Assembly: GCA_016699405.1 (NCBI GenBank)
Contig: CP064972.1
Coordinates: 806,001-870,000, forward strand
DNA length: 64,000 bases
Source of the DNA: Holophagales bacterium
GTDB lineage: Bacteria; Acidobacteriota; Thermoanaerobaculia; Multivoradales; JAGPDF01
Direction of reading: 5' to 3'
Within the stretch, counting starts at the first letter, position 1. Every line of letters begins with the position of its first letter. A program made the translations under genes and the position numbers. Under the pieces are notes generated by a model. It was given only the letters and a program-made list of their open reading frames with translations. It was not told where the DNA came from and did no database searches. Below, piece after piece: positions 56,815-64,000 of this stretch.

Positions 56815-57402
56815 TCAGTCGCCGAAGTAGGTGGCAAACGCCGGCGCGAGAGCGACCACGGGCGCGAGCAGCGCGGCCCCGTCGTCGACCTGCAGGAGCC
56901 CGAAGGCCAGAGCGAAGAGGGCGAGCGCTTCGGCGTCGGTGGCCGGTTCGATCGCCGGTCCCGGCGGCGTCAGGGCGGCGGCGTGCCGGGCAACCGCTTC
57001 GGAGAAGCGTTCGGGGTCGAGGAAGGTGCGTTCTTCGACGACGCGCTGCGCCGGCTCGATCACCAGATCGTGAACGTGGGATCCGGCCGGGGTTCCAAGC
57101 AACCAGCCGTACATCGCTTCGTGGAACGACGGCAGGAGAAGGTCGCCCCGGGGTGTGGTGACCGCGGCCCGAGCCGCCGGGTTGTCGAGCGCCGCGCGAA
57201 GCTGTTCGGCGCGACCGGTCAGCGCGGCGCGGATTCCCAAGGTGGCGAGGACCTTCTTGGCCGTCAGGTCGGCGCGAAACTGCTTGTAGAGACGGCCGAC
57301 GGCCTCGGCGGAGAGTCCCGGCGGAAGAGCGCCCCCTGCGATCCGCGGCGCATAGCGTCCGGGAGTTGTCGAAGCGGTGGTGGCAGCGGGTGAGTCGGCC
57401 AT
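56815..57402 (-). CDS. Hypothetical protein
   Basis: A 195-residue protein, largely helical and without a signal peptide. Its N-terminus is Ala/Thr/Pro-rich (ADSPAATTASTTPGR); the body has RLYKQFRADLTAKKVLATLGIRAAL and FHEAMYGWLLGTPAGSHVHDLVIEPAQR, then acidic and hydrophobic helices. It contains H-x-H (SHVHD) and no Cys. I do not recognise the family. It converges on argF and lies downstream of the next minus-strand gene across 127 bases in which I see nothing further. Confidence 0.65.
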   Translation of the reverse strand: MADSPAATTASTTPGRYAPRIAGGALPPGLSAEAVGRLYKQFRADLTAKKVLATLGIRAALTGRAEQLRAALDNPAARAAVTTPRGDLLLPSFHEAMYGWLLGTPAGSHVHDLVIEPAQRVVEERTFLDPERFSEAVARHAAALTPPGPAIEPATDAEALALFALAFGLLQVDDGAALLAPVVALAPAFATYFGD

Positions 57403-57529
57403 GGTCCCTTTCGTCGGCAGCGTGGATTCGCGTCGGTCTCGCCACCCCGTTCCCGACGACTCGCGCGTGAATCGGCGGCGGCCTCCGGCGGGCGAGTATT
57501 TCATCGCCGCGCCCGGGTTCGTCAGCCCA

Positions 57530-58252
57530 CTATTCGGGGCGATCGCAGTCTCCCCAGACCTCGACCCGCGCGAAGCTCCCCCCGACGGGATCGCGGATCG
57601 CTCGCCGTTCGAAGCGGACGAGCTCACCCGGAGCCAGGAGCTGGCGAAAGGTGGCGTCCGGGACGACGGCCAGCGCCTGGGCCAGCTTGCCGTCGGCGCG
57701 ATAGAGCCCGATGACCGCTCGCGGTGACCGGCAGCCCGCCGGGCCGTCGTTGCGGATCGCACCGGCGACTGTCCAAGCCCCGCTGTCGGAGCGCTCGGTG
57801 GTCGCGTTGTCGATCGCCATGTGGGTCGGCGGCGCCGGGCAGGCTTTGGCGCTTGCCCGCAGCCGGTGGGTGACGGGATCCGCCCCCCCGAGTTGGCGGC
57901 GGTCGCGCAGGTAGACGAACGGCGCCAGCTCGCCGGGAGCGAGCCAGGTGCGTTCGGCATACACCCCGTCTGGTCCCGGTTTGCCGCGACGGGTCCGGGT
58001 CAGGGTGACGATGGAATCGACGGCGATCGGCTTGTTGTCGGCGTCGAGAAGGTCCACTTCGATCCGAGGCGAGCAGAGCCAGCGGCTCGTGCCGTTCCGC
58101 AGCTCACCCGCGATGCGGAGGAATCCGTGGCCATCGTCGTAGGTCGTTTCGCCTTCGACGATCTCGGGGGGCGGCGCCGCACCGCGCGCCAGGGCAGCCC
58201 AGCCGAACCCGAGAACCAAGGCCGCGGCCGAAAGGAGAGCGACTCGCTTCAT
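57530..58252 (-). CDS. Secreted FxLYD-like domain protein
   Basis: A 240-residue protein with a signal peptide (ALLSAAALVLGFGWAALARGAA). Two related Ig-like units of the FxLYD type are visible: IAGELRNGTSRWLCSPRIEVDLLDADNKPI and VAGAIRNDGPAGCRSPRAVIGLYRADGKL, each followed by a segment like LAPGELAPF / LAPGELVRFERR. Such domains occur in secreted proteins with unknown ligands. TAGACT ends 7 bases before the ATG, so the gene is probably leaderless. Confidence 0.8.
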   Translation of the reverse strand: MKRVALLSAAALVLGFGWAALARGAAPPPEIVEGETTYDDGHGFLRIAGELRNGTSRWLCSPRIEVDLLDADNKPIAVDSIVTLTRTRRGKPGPDGVYAERTWLAPGELAPFVYLRDRRQLGGADPVTHRLRASAKACPAPPTHMAIDNATTERSDSGAWTVAGAIRNDGPAGCRSPRAVIGLYRADGKLAQALAVVPDATFRQLLAPGELVRFERRAIRDPVGGSFARVEVWGDCDRPE

Positions 58253-58259
58253 GGGCCGA

Positions 58260-58265
58260 AGTCTA
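58260..58265 (-). promoter_or_regulatory. -10-like TAGACT, leaderless placement
   Basis: The hexamer ends 7 bases before the ATG at 58252. No ribosome site occurs between them. Confidence 0.4.
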
Positions 58266-58347
58266 TCGTCCCGGCCTCGGATGACTCCCCCGACGCCCGA
58301 CACCGCGGTACGATCGCTCCATCCCCTCAACTTCCTGGAGGCTGCCG

Positions 58348-61300
58348 ATGCCCGATGCCGCCCGCCGAACGTCTCTCTTGGTTCGATCGCTGGTCGCCGC
58401 GCTCTTCTGCTCCGCGACGCTCTCGGCCTCTCCCCCGGCGGTGGCGAACCGCGCCATCGCTCCTGGGCTACCGACGCCCGACACGATTGCGTCTCGGAGT
58501 GGCGACCGCAACCTGCTCTTGCTGCGGGTCGGGGTCTTCGACCCGGCGCACGAGTCGCTCGACTTCGCCTCGGTGGGCGTTGCCGAGGCCCGCTCGACGC
58601 GCTTTGGCATCGTGCAATTGCGCCCCGGGTTCCCGGCGGCCAAGGCCGAGCTCGAGGCGCTCGGGGTCGAACTGCTGCGCTATCTGCCGAACGACGCCTA
58701 CCAGGTCCGTTGGAACCCTGCCAGCCGCGCCTTGGCGGCGGCTCACCCGGCCGTTCGCGCGACACTCGACTACGTCGCCGGCTTCAAGATCGCGCCCGAG
58801 CTCTGGGAGGGGCCCGGCTTCGAGCCGGGCGACCGCCTCACGGTCGTCGCCTTCCGAGGCGAGAGGCTCGCGCCGATCGCCGAGAAGCTGCTTGCCGCCT
58901 TTCCCGGAGCGCATCGCACCCACTCGATGCCTGAAGCGCCGGAACCGCGACTTCGATTCCAGGTGCCCTACGAGGATGTGCCGGCGTTCGTTCGCGCCGC
59001 TGCCGCATTGGAGGAGGTCTCGTGGATCGAGCCGTGGATCTGGCCCGAGTTGCACAACGACACCTCGATCTCGCCGATCCAGAACAACAGCACGACCGGT
59101 ACGCCGATCTGGGATCAGGATCTGATCGGCACGGGCCAGATCGTGGCGGTTTCGGATTCCGGTCTCGACCGCAACCAGTGCTGGTTCACTCAGTACAACA
59201 ACGGAGCAACGACGAATACCGAGATCACCGACGCGGAGAACACCATCCCGCCGGCCGTGGGGACCACGTGGCCGGCTCGCAAGGTCTTCGCGTACTGGGT
59301 CGTCCCCGGCGCGTCGCCCTACGACGACAATCAGGTCTGTACGACCTCGTCGACGTCGTTCCACGGGACGCATACCACCGGCACCGTGCTGGGTGACCGC
59401 GGTGTCGTCTCGACGCCGACCAATCCGTCCTTCACCGCGTCGGAACGCGATGGGATGGCGCCGAATGCGCAGATTCTCTTCCAGGATCTCGGCAACGACA
59501 GCACCGGCTGCCTGGCCGGGACGGCTGGCGACACCTCGCTGATCTTCGAGCAGGCCAATGCTGCTGGAGCGCGGATCCACTCCAACAGTTGGGGCTCCGC
59601 CACCGGGGGTGCCTACGGAGCCAGTGACCAGGAAGCGGACGCGGCCGCCTGGCGACTCGAGGACTCGCTGATCGTCTTTTCCGCCGGCAACTCGGGCAGC
59701 GGGACGAACACCATCGGCTCACCCGGCAACGCGAAGAGCGTCGTGACCGTCGGTGCGCTCGGTCACGCGAATTCGACGACCGTCGCCTCGTTTTCGAGCC
59801 GCGGCCCGACGGACGACGCCCGCACCAAGCCCGACATCATGGCACCGGGGAGCTCCGTGATCTCCGCGCAGGGCGACGACACCGACACCGGCACGCAGTG
59901 TCCGACGAACGGTCAGTCGCTGTCGGGCACCTCGATGGCGTGCCCGACCGTCGCCGGCGGCGCCGCGCTCGCCCGGCAGTACTTCAGCGACGGCTTCTAC
60001 CCCTCGGGGGCACGCACCGCCACGGACGTTCGGTCGCCGTCGGGCGCTCTGCTCAAGGCTGTCCTGCTCAACGGCACGCGCGATATCGCCAGCATGCCGA
60101 ACAACAACTACGGCTGGGGCCGCATCTGGCTCGACAACAACCTCTACTTCTCGAACGTCGCCAACCATCGCCGGCTGCGTGTCTGGTCGTTGCCGAACTC
60201 CGCCGGGCTCGCCACGGGTCAGACCGCGACCTACTCGATCAACGTTCCTGCCGGCGCCGAGCTTCGTGTCACCCTTGCCTGGTTCGACCCCTACGCCACG
60301 CTCGGTGCGGCGGTGACGCTGGTCAACAACCTCGACCTCGAGGTCCTCGGACCCGGCGGTACCTATCTCGGCAACGTCTTCTCCGCAGGCGGTTCGGTCA
60401 CCGGAGGGACGGCCGACGCGCGCAACACGGTCGAGCAGGTTCGACTCACCGCCCCGACCGCCGGCGTCTACACGATTACCGTGAAGGGCACGAGCGTTCC
60501 CGGCAACGGTGACGCCGCGACGAACCGCCAGGGCTTCGGCCTGGCCGCGTCGTTCGGCAACTGCGCCGGAACGGTGGCCTCGGCCCCGACCGCGCCAGCC
60601 GCCGCGCCCAACCCGACGGCCGGGATCAACCTCTCCTGGACCGGGGCGGCCGGAGCTTCGAGCTACTCGATCTATCGTGCCGCCGGAACGTGCGGCGGAG
60701 CCGCGGCGAGCGACTTCCAGATGGTCGGGACCTCGAGCGGCACCTCGTTCACCGACACCCGCGCGCAGGGTGGCTTCAGTTACGCGTACAAGATCCGCGG
60801 GGCCGACGGCTGTGCCGAGGGGCCGCTTTCCACCTGCGTCGAGTCGACCGCCACGGGCGCCTGCGATCTCACTCCCACCTTCGACGAAACCGGCGTGACG
60901 ATCGCCGACGGCGCCAGCATCGACTGCGGCATCGATCTCAACTGGACCGCGGCGACCTCGAACTGCCCGCTTGCGCCGACGGTGACCTACAACGTCTACC
61001 GTTCGACCCAGTACAACTTCACGCCGTCGGTGGCCAATCGCATCGCGAGCGGAGTGACCGGAACCAGCTTCGCGGACACGAGCGCGGAGTCGCTGACGAA
61101 CTACTTCTACGTGGTCAAGGCCCAGGACAGCGCGACGCCTCCGAACGAGTCGGTGAAGGTCCGGCGAGTGAAGGGAACGGCCAGCAGTGGGTCTACGGTC
61201 GCCGGGACATTCGCCGATGGCGCCGATTCGCCTTCGTTCCTGCAGCTCGAGGATCCCTGGCAGATCACGGCGGCCCAGGCCTCTGCGGGCACCTTGAGCT

Positions 61301-61797
61301 ATCACAACGCCGGAGACACCGGGACTTACCTCGCCGACACCTGCGCGTCGATCGTGACCCCGGCCATTCTCCTGACGGGAACCCCCGCGGTCCTCTCGTA
61401 CGCGGCCCGTTGGAATCTCGAAGATCAGTGGGACGGTGTGGTGGTGGAGATCTCGGTCAACGGCGGGGCCTGGACCGACCTTCCGCCGACCGGCGGCTAT
61501 CCGAGCAGCTTCGCGCAGACGGGCGCGCCGCCGATCAACGCCTGTGGCTACGCCGCCTCGCAGGGTGCCTTCAGCGGCAGCTCCTCGAATCTCTTCGTCT
61601 CCAAGACGAGCACGCTGTCGGCGAATCCGGGGGATTCGGTGCGGATCCGCTGGCGCTTCTCGTCCGACCCGGGGACGGAGGAGGCGGGGTTCTTCCTCGA
61701 CGCGGTCACCTTGACGAACGCCAGCGTCGCCCAGCCGTGCAGCCAGCTTCTGGATGACGGTTTCGAGACCGGCAGCCTGAGTCGCTGGACTTCCTAG
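58348..61797 (+). CDS. Secreted subtilisin-family (S8) serine protease
   Basis: A 1149-residue protein. A signal peptide (RSLVAALFCSATLSASPPAVA) and a propeptide-like region (residues 40-225) precede the S8 domain: Asp in IVAVSDSGLDRNQ, His in SFHGTHTTGTVLGDRG, Asn-type oxyanion region IHSNSWGSATGG and Ser in LSGTSMACPTVAGGAALAR. After it are a proprotein-convertase-like beta-sandwich (AELRVTLAWFDP), two Fn3-type modules (LSWTGAAGASSYSIYRA, LNWTAATSNCPLAPTVTYNVYRS) and a jelly-roll region. The extreme C-terminus DDGFETGSLSRWTS resembles FExGxxxxW tails of secreted proteins. It has an SD (CTGGAGG) and a stop overlapping the mtnA stop. Confidence 0.93.
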   Translation: MPDAARRTSLLVRSLVAALFCSATLSASPPAVANRAIAPGLPTPDTIASRSGDRNLLLLRVGVFDPAHESLDFASVGVAEARSTRFGIVQLRPGFPAAKAELEALGVELLRYLPNDAYQVRWNPASRALAAAHPAVRATLDYVAGFKIAPELWEGPGFEPGDRLTVVAFRGERLAPIAEKLLAAFPGAHRTHSMPEAPEPRLRFQVPYEDVPAFVRAAAALEEVSWIEPWIWPELHNDTSISPIQNNSTTGTPIWDQDLIGTGQIVAVSDSGLDRNQCWFTQYNNGATTNTEITDAENTIPPAVGTTWPARKVFAYWVVPGASPYDDNQVCTTSSTSFHGTHTTGTVLGDRGVVSTPTNPSFTASERDGMAPNAQILFQDLGNDSTGCLAGTAGDTSLIFEQANAAGARIHSNSWGSATGGAYGASDQEADAAAWRLEDSLIVFSAGNSGSGTNTIGSPGNAKSVVTVGALGHANSTTVASFSSRGPTDDARTKPDIMAPGSSVISAQGDDTDTGTQCPTNGQSLSGTSMACPTVAGGAALARQYFSDGFYPSGARTATDVRSPSGALLKAVLLNGTRDIASMPNNNYGWGRIWLDNNLYFSNVANHRRLRVWSLPNSAGLATGQTATYSINVPAGAELRVTLAWFDPYATLGAAVTLVNNLDLEVLGPGGTYLGNVFSAGGSVTGGTADARNTVEQVRLTAPTAGVYTITVKGTSVPGNGDAATNRQGFGLAASFGNCAGTVASAPTAPAAAPNPTAGINLSWTGAAGASSYSIYRAAGTCGGAAASDFQMVGTSSGTSFTDTRAQGGFSYAYKIRGADGCAEGPLSTCVESTATGACDLTPTFDETGVTIADGASIDCGIDLNWTAATSNCPLAPTVTYNVYRSTQYNFTPSVANRIASGVTGTSFADTSAESLTNYFYVVKAQDSATPPNESVKVRRVKGTASSGSTVAGTFADGADSPSFLQLEDPWQITAAQASAGTLSYHNAGDTGTYLADTCASIVTPAILLTGTPAVLSYAARWNLEDQWDGVVVEISVNGGAWTDLPPTGGYPSSFAQTGAPPINACGYAASQGAFSGSSSNLFVSKTSTLSANPGDSVRIRWRFSSDPGTEEAGFFLDAVTLTNASVAQPCSQLLDDGFETGSLSRWTS

Positions 61798-62912
61798 CGG
61801 TTGGCGTTGCCGCCAGGCGAAGGAGCGGTGCCGGGAGCTCGGCACCGCTCCTCCTGGCGCGAACGTGACCTTCCGTTCCCGTCGGCGGCGAGCGCCGCGG
61901 CCAGGCTCTTGTCGTAGGGTGGGCGAAGGACTCCGGCTTCGGTGATGATCGCCGCGATCAGGTCGTGTGGCGTGACGTCGAAGGCGAAGTTGAGCCCTGA
62001 GGTCTCCCGCGGCGTGAGCCGGATGCCGCCGATCTCCTCGACCTCGATTCCGCACCGCTCCTCGATCGGGATCGCCGTCCCGTTCGGAATCCGCCGATCG
62101 ACGGTGGATCGCGGCGCCGCGACATAGAACGGAACTCCGTGCCGGGCCGCCAGGGCGGCAACCGTGTAGGTCCCGATCTTGTTGGCGGTATCGCCGTTGG
62201 CCGCGATGCGATCGGCACCCACGACCACGCCGGTGACGAGCCCGCGCGACATCAGCGCGCCCACGCTGGAGTCCGTGACCAGTCGATGGGGAATACCCAG
62301 GCGGCCGAGCTCCCAGGAGGTGAGGCGTGCGCCCTGAAGCAGCGGCCTCGTTTCGTCGACGAAGACGCGCTCGACCTTTCCAGCCAGCCACGCCGCACGA
62401 ATGACGCCCAGGGCGGTGCCGAAGCCCCCGGTGGCGAGGGCCCCGGCGTTGCAGTGGGTGAGCAGATGCTCCCGTTCGCCGAAGAGCCCGGCTCCATGGT
62501 CTCCCATGGCTTTGCAGGCGGCTCGGTCTTCGTGCTCGATTCGCTGCGCTTCGGTGAGCAGCGCCGCGGCCAGGCCGGCATCGGGGGCGAGTTGGAGGAC
62601 TGCCGCTTGCCGATCGAGTGCCCACCGGAGATTGACCGCCGTCGGTCGCGTCGCGTCGAGGCGAGGGATCGCCGCGGCGGCGGCGGTTCGCCCGCCGGAC
62701 GCGGCCGCGATGGCCACGCCGTAGGCCGCAGCGATTCCGATGGCCGGCGCCCCACGCACGGCGAGTCGGACGATCGCTTCGGCGAGGTCGTCGACGGAGC
62801 GGACTTCCAGCCAGCGTTCTTCGTGCGGCAATCGGGTTTGGTCGAGCAGGGAGAGCGCGCCGTTGGCCCAGCGCAAGGGGACAACCTCGTCTGGAGCGAG
62901 ATGCGCCGTCAT
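61794..62912 (-). CDS. mtnA: Methylthioribose-1-phosphate isomerase
   Basis: A 372-residue protein of the eIF2B-like MtnA family. IVRLAVRGAPAIGIAAAYGVA is the substrate-phosphate loop; LLTHCNAGALATGGFGTAL carries the catalytic Cys; VVVGADRIAANGDTANKIGTY carries the catalytic Asp; RCGIEVEEIGG and NFAFDVTP complete the domain. It isomerises methylthioribose-1-phosphate in methionine salvage. The final ~30 residues (from about RSRSRQEERC) are translated through a perfect terminator hairpin and are not family-like, so the natural stop may have been lost. Confidence 0.94.
   Translation of the reverse strand: MTAHLAPDEVVPLRWANGALSLLDQTRLPHEERWLEVRSVDDLAEAIVRLAVRGAPAIGIAAAYGVAIAAASGGRTAAAAAIPRLDATRPTAVNLRWALDRQAAVLQLAPDAGLAAALLTEAQRIEHEDRAACKAMGDHGAGLFGEREHLLTHCNAGALATGGFGTALGVIRAAWLAGKVERVFVDETRPLLQGARLTSWELGRLGIPHRLVTDSSVGALMSRGLVTGVVVGADRIAANGDTANKIGTYTVAALAARHGVPFYVAAPRSTVDRRIPNGTAIPIEERCGIEVEEIGGIRLTPRETSGLNFAFDVTPHDLIAAIITEAGVLRPPYDKSLAAALAADGNGRSRSRQEERCRAPGTAPSPGGNANR
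61811..61859 (+). terminator. Terminator hairpin after the subtilase gene
   Basis: Nested perfect stems CGCCAGG/CCTGGCG (outer) and AGGAGCGGTGCC/GGCACCGCTCCT (inner, 12 bp). It lies inside the last codons of the convergent mtnA frame and works on either strand. Confidence 0.7.
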
Positions 62913-62967
62913 TTCATGGTTCTCGCAGCTGGCGGACCGTTGCCGGCGCCCAGGGCGGCCGGGGCGT

Positions 62968-63348
62968 TCAGAAATTGGTGTCGTCGAGCGAGATCGCGAC
63001 GCCCTCGTCGACGTCGTCGGAGAAGACGGCGTTCTTGTCGAGGCTGGCGGCGATCCACTCCAGGAAGCGCGCCTCCCCGTGTTTCACCGGGAAGGCGAGG
63101 ATCTCGGGAAGCTCGTAGTTGTGGAGCTCGCGGATGGCGGTCTCGACAGCCGCATACTCCTCGGCTCGGGTCTTGATGATGAGAAGGTACTCGCTGTCTT
63201 TGCAGATCTTCCCTTCCCACCGGTAGACCGAGCGCACGCCGCCGACGATGTTCACGCAGGCCGCGTGCCGCCGCGCGACGAGCTCGCGCGCCAGCAGGTT
63301 CGCCTGCTCCTCGTTGCCCACCGTCGTGATGACCACCAGCGCTTGCAC
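62968..63348 (-). CDS. cutA: Divalent-cation tolerance protein CutA
   Basis: A 126-residue CutA. Family blocks are TTVGNEEQANLLARELVARRHAACVNI, VRSVYRWEGKICKDSEYLLIIKTR and HNYELPEILAFPV. CutA forms very stable trimers with proposed metal binding and is named for copper tolerance. The GTG start at 63348 is preceded by a promoter with a TTGACG -35 and a TACGGT -10 ending 7 bases before it, so the mRNA is probably leaderless. Followed downstream by mtnA on the same strand after 55 bases. Confidence 0.96.
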   Translation of the reverse strand: MQALVVITTVGNEEQANLLARELVARRHAACVNIVGGVRSVYRWEGKICKDSEYLLIIKTRAEEYAAVETAIRELHNYELPEILAFPVKHGEARFLEWIAASLDKNAVFSDDVDEGVAISLDDTNF

Positions 63349-63355
63349 GGGCGGA

Positions 63356-63385
63356 ACCGTACTCCAACGTATCGCAGGCCGTCAA
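63356..63385 (-). promoter_or_regulatory. Promoter of cutA, leaderless
   Basis: On the minus strand TTGACG (63380-63385), an 18-bp spacer and TACGGT (63356-63361) stand 7 bases before the GTG. This is the one leaderless-type site in the window with both -35 and -10 elements. Confidence 0.55.
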
Positions 63386-63427
63386 TTCGCGGCCGCGCCC
63401 GGCGTCGCCCGCCTCGGTCGCGCCGGC

Positions 63428-64000
63428 TCATCGCCAGACCTCGAGCACCGCGTCGTAGAGGAGGACGTAGGTTCGTCCGGTTCGGCCGTAGACGCGCACG
63501 GCCGCGAGGTGGTGTCGTCCGTCGGTGAGGTAGATCGTGCCCGGAGTGGAGTCGCCGAGCGGGCCGAACGAAGCGATGTCCGACGAGTTGAAGCGAATCG
63601 GATCTTCCAAGCGTTCGAGTCGGTGCCCGAGGTCGCCCGGATCGCGCGGCGCGAGACCCGGCGGAAAGCCGAATCCGACGCCGCCGCCGAAGTGGGTCAG
63701 CTCGTGGAGCGGCTCCATCGCCGGGTCGGTCCCGGTGGCGATGTCGTCGCTCCGCACGCCGTCGCCATCGCCGTCTCGGTAAACGCCGAAGCGAACAGAG
63801 CCGTCCGTTCGCGGATAGAGCTTCACGCCGACGTGGGTCGAGTAGCGAACGGCGAGGAGCCGGGCGTGCGCCAGGGCTGCGCGAATCTCTCCCGCGGCCA
63901 ATCGGACCTTCGACTTTCCTGCGGCCCGCAGCAACGGCGGCGTCGAGAGGAGGAGGAGGAGCGTGGCGATCGCGACGGTGAAGAGGAGGTCGATCAGGGT
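63428..64000 (-). CDS. Type IV pilin-like / GspH-FimT family protein, cut by right edge
   Basis: The gene runs off the right edge; about 190 codons are visible. At the edge the frame reads TLIDLLFTVAIATLLLLLS, the hydrophobic N-terminal helix after the prepilin cleavage site (expected motif GFTLIE). AAGEIRAALAHARLLAVRYSTHVGV matches GspH/FimT minor pseudopilins. The remainder has VYRDGDGDGVRSDDIATGTDP, a Ca-binding-like loop, and a beta-rich C-terminal domain. It is probably a minor pilin or type II secretion pseudopilin. The start lies outside the window. Confidence 0.85.
   Translation of the reverse strand, partial: TLIDLLFTVAIATLLLLLSTPPLLRAAGKSKVRLAAGEIRAALAHARLLAVRYSTHVGVKLYPRTDGSVRFGVYRDGDGDGVRSDDIATGTDPAMEPLHELTHFGGGVGFGFPPGLAPRDPGDLGHRLERLEDPIRFNSSDIASFGPLGDSTPGTIYLTDGRHHLAAVRVYGRTGRTYVLLYDAVLEVWR

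Noticed and set aside
59719..62625. Long open frame of about 968 codons on the minus strand opposite the subtilase gene
   Set aside because: Arg/Gly-rich with no recognised motif and lying antisense to a subtilase with an intact catalytic triad; a GC-rich shadow frame.

Overview
The window is GC-rich, gene-dense chromosomal DNA from a Gram-negative-type bacterium. Signs of an outer membrane include secreted beta-barrel-like proteins, lipoproteins, an LpxB-N-terminal-domain protein, a rhombosortase and YidD. A complete bacillithiol pathway (bshC, bshB1, bshA), an isolated GerW/YtfJ-family gene, long secreted proteins with C-terminal anchors and the overall codon bias fit Acidobacteriota (Thermoanaerobaculia/Holophagae-like) best. 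This placement is inference; no rRNA or marker phylogeny is available here. I saw no prophage, insertion sequence, CRISPR array or integrase.

Layout. 0-4 kb: a small secreted protein, a MurI-like racemase and an ABC-2 exporter pair. 3.6-8.7 kb: a cell-surface region with a large lipoprotein, a rhombosortase and, converging on it, a signal-peptide beta-propeller protein with an IPTL-CTERM-like tail read in frame into a second secreted, C-terminally anchored protein. 8.9-13.2 kb: M16 peptidase, DUF4442 thioesterase and nitronate monooxygenase. 13.3-16.5 kb: sulfide:quinone-oxidoreductase-like flavoprotein with a small partner and a 9-codon leader ORF, GerW, DinB and PaaI-type thioesterase. 16.5-21.5 kb: AidB-like acyl-CoA dehydrogenase, MDR oxidoreductase, a frameshifted EamA transporter and a divergent CGNR regulator with shared operator-like repeats. 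21.5-29.8 kb: POT-like transporter, transglutaminase-fold protein, DinB, HtrA protease, LpxB-N protein, acyltransferase, TsaD and a metal-binding-like protein. 30-34.3 kb: tryptophanase and a sigma-54 two-component pair.

34.4-38.1 kb is the housekeeping run gap-pgk-tpiA-secG-tRNA-Leu(GAG), lower glycolysis coupled to a Sec subunit. 38.1-44 kb: cyclophilin, DUF971, a porin-like protein, D-aminoacylase and a PDZ-membrane-GAF-GGDEF cyclase. 44-46.3 kb: small membrane proteins including YidD. 46.3-51.2 kb: the bacillithiol operon with a YigZ-family protein and a methyltransferase. 51.3-53.9 kb: tRNA dihydrouridine synthase and a class IV aminotransferase. 54-54.4 kb: tmRNA. 54.5-56.8 kb: outer-membrane-type protein, a SAM-clan riboswitch pointing away from any gene, and ornithine carbamoyltransferase. 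56.8-64 kb: hypothetical proteins, a large subtilase, MtnA, CutA and a pilin-like gene cut by the right edge.

Most genes lie in short operons with 4-base ATGA/GTGA overlaps. Several genes have a -10-like hexamer only 6-8 bases before the start codon, suggesting frequent leaderless transcription. Points most worth a second look are the rhombosortase region, the orphan SAM riboswitch, the leaderless starts, the divergent GAPDH active site and the EamA/CGNR operator.
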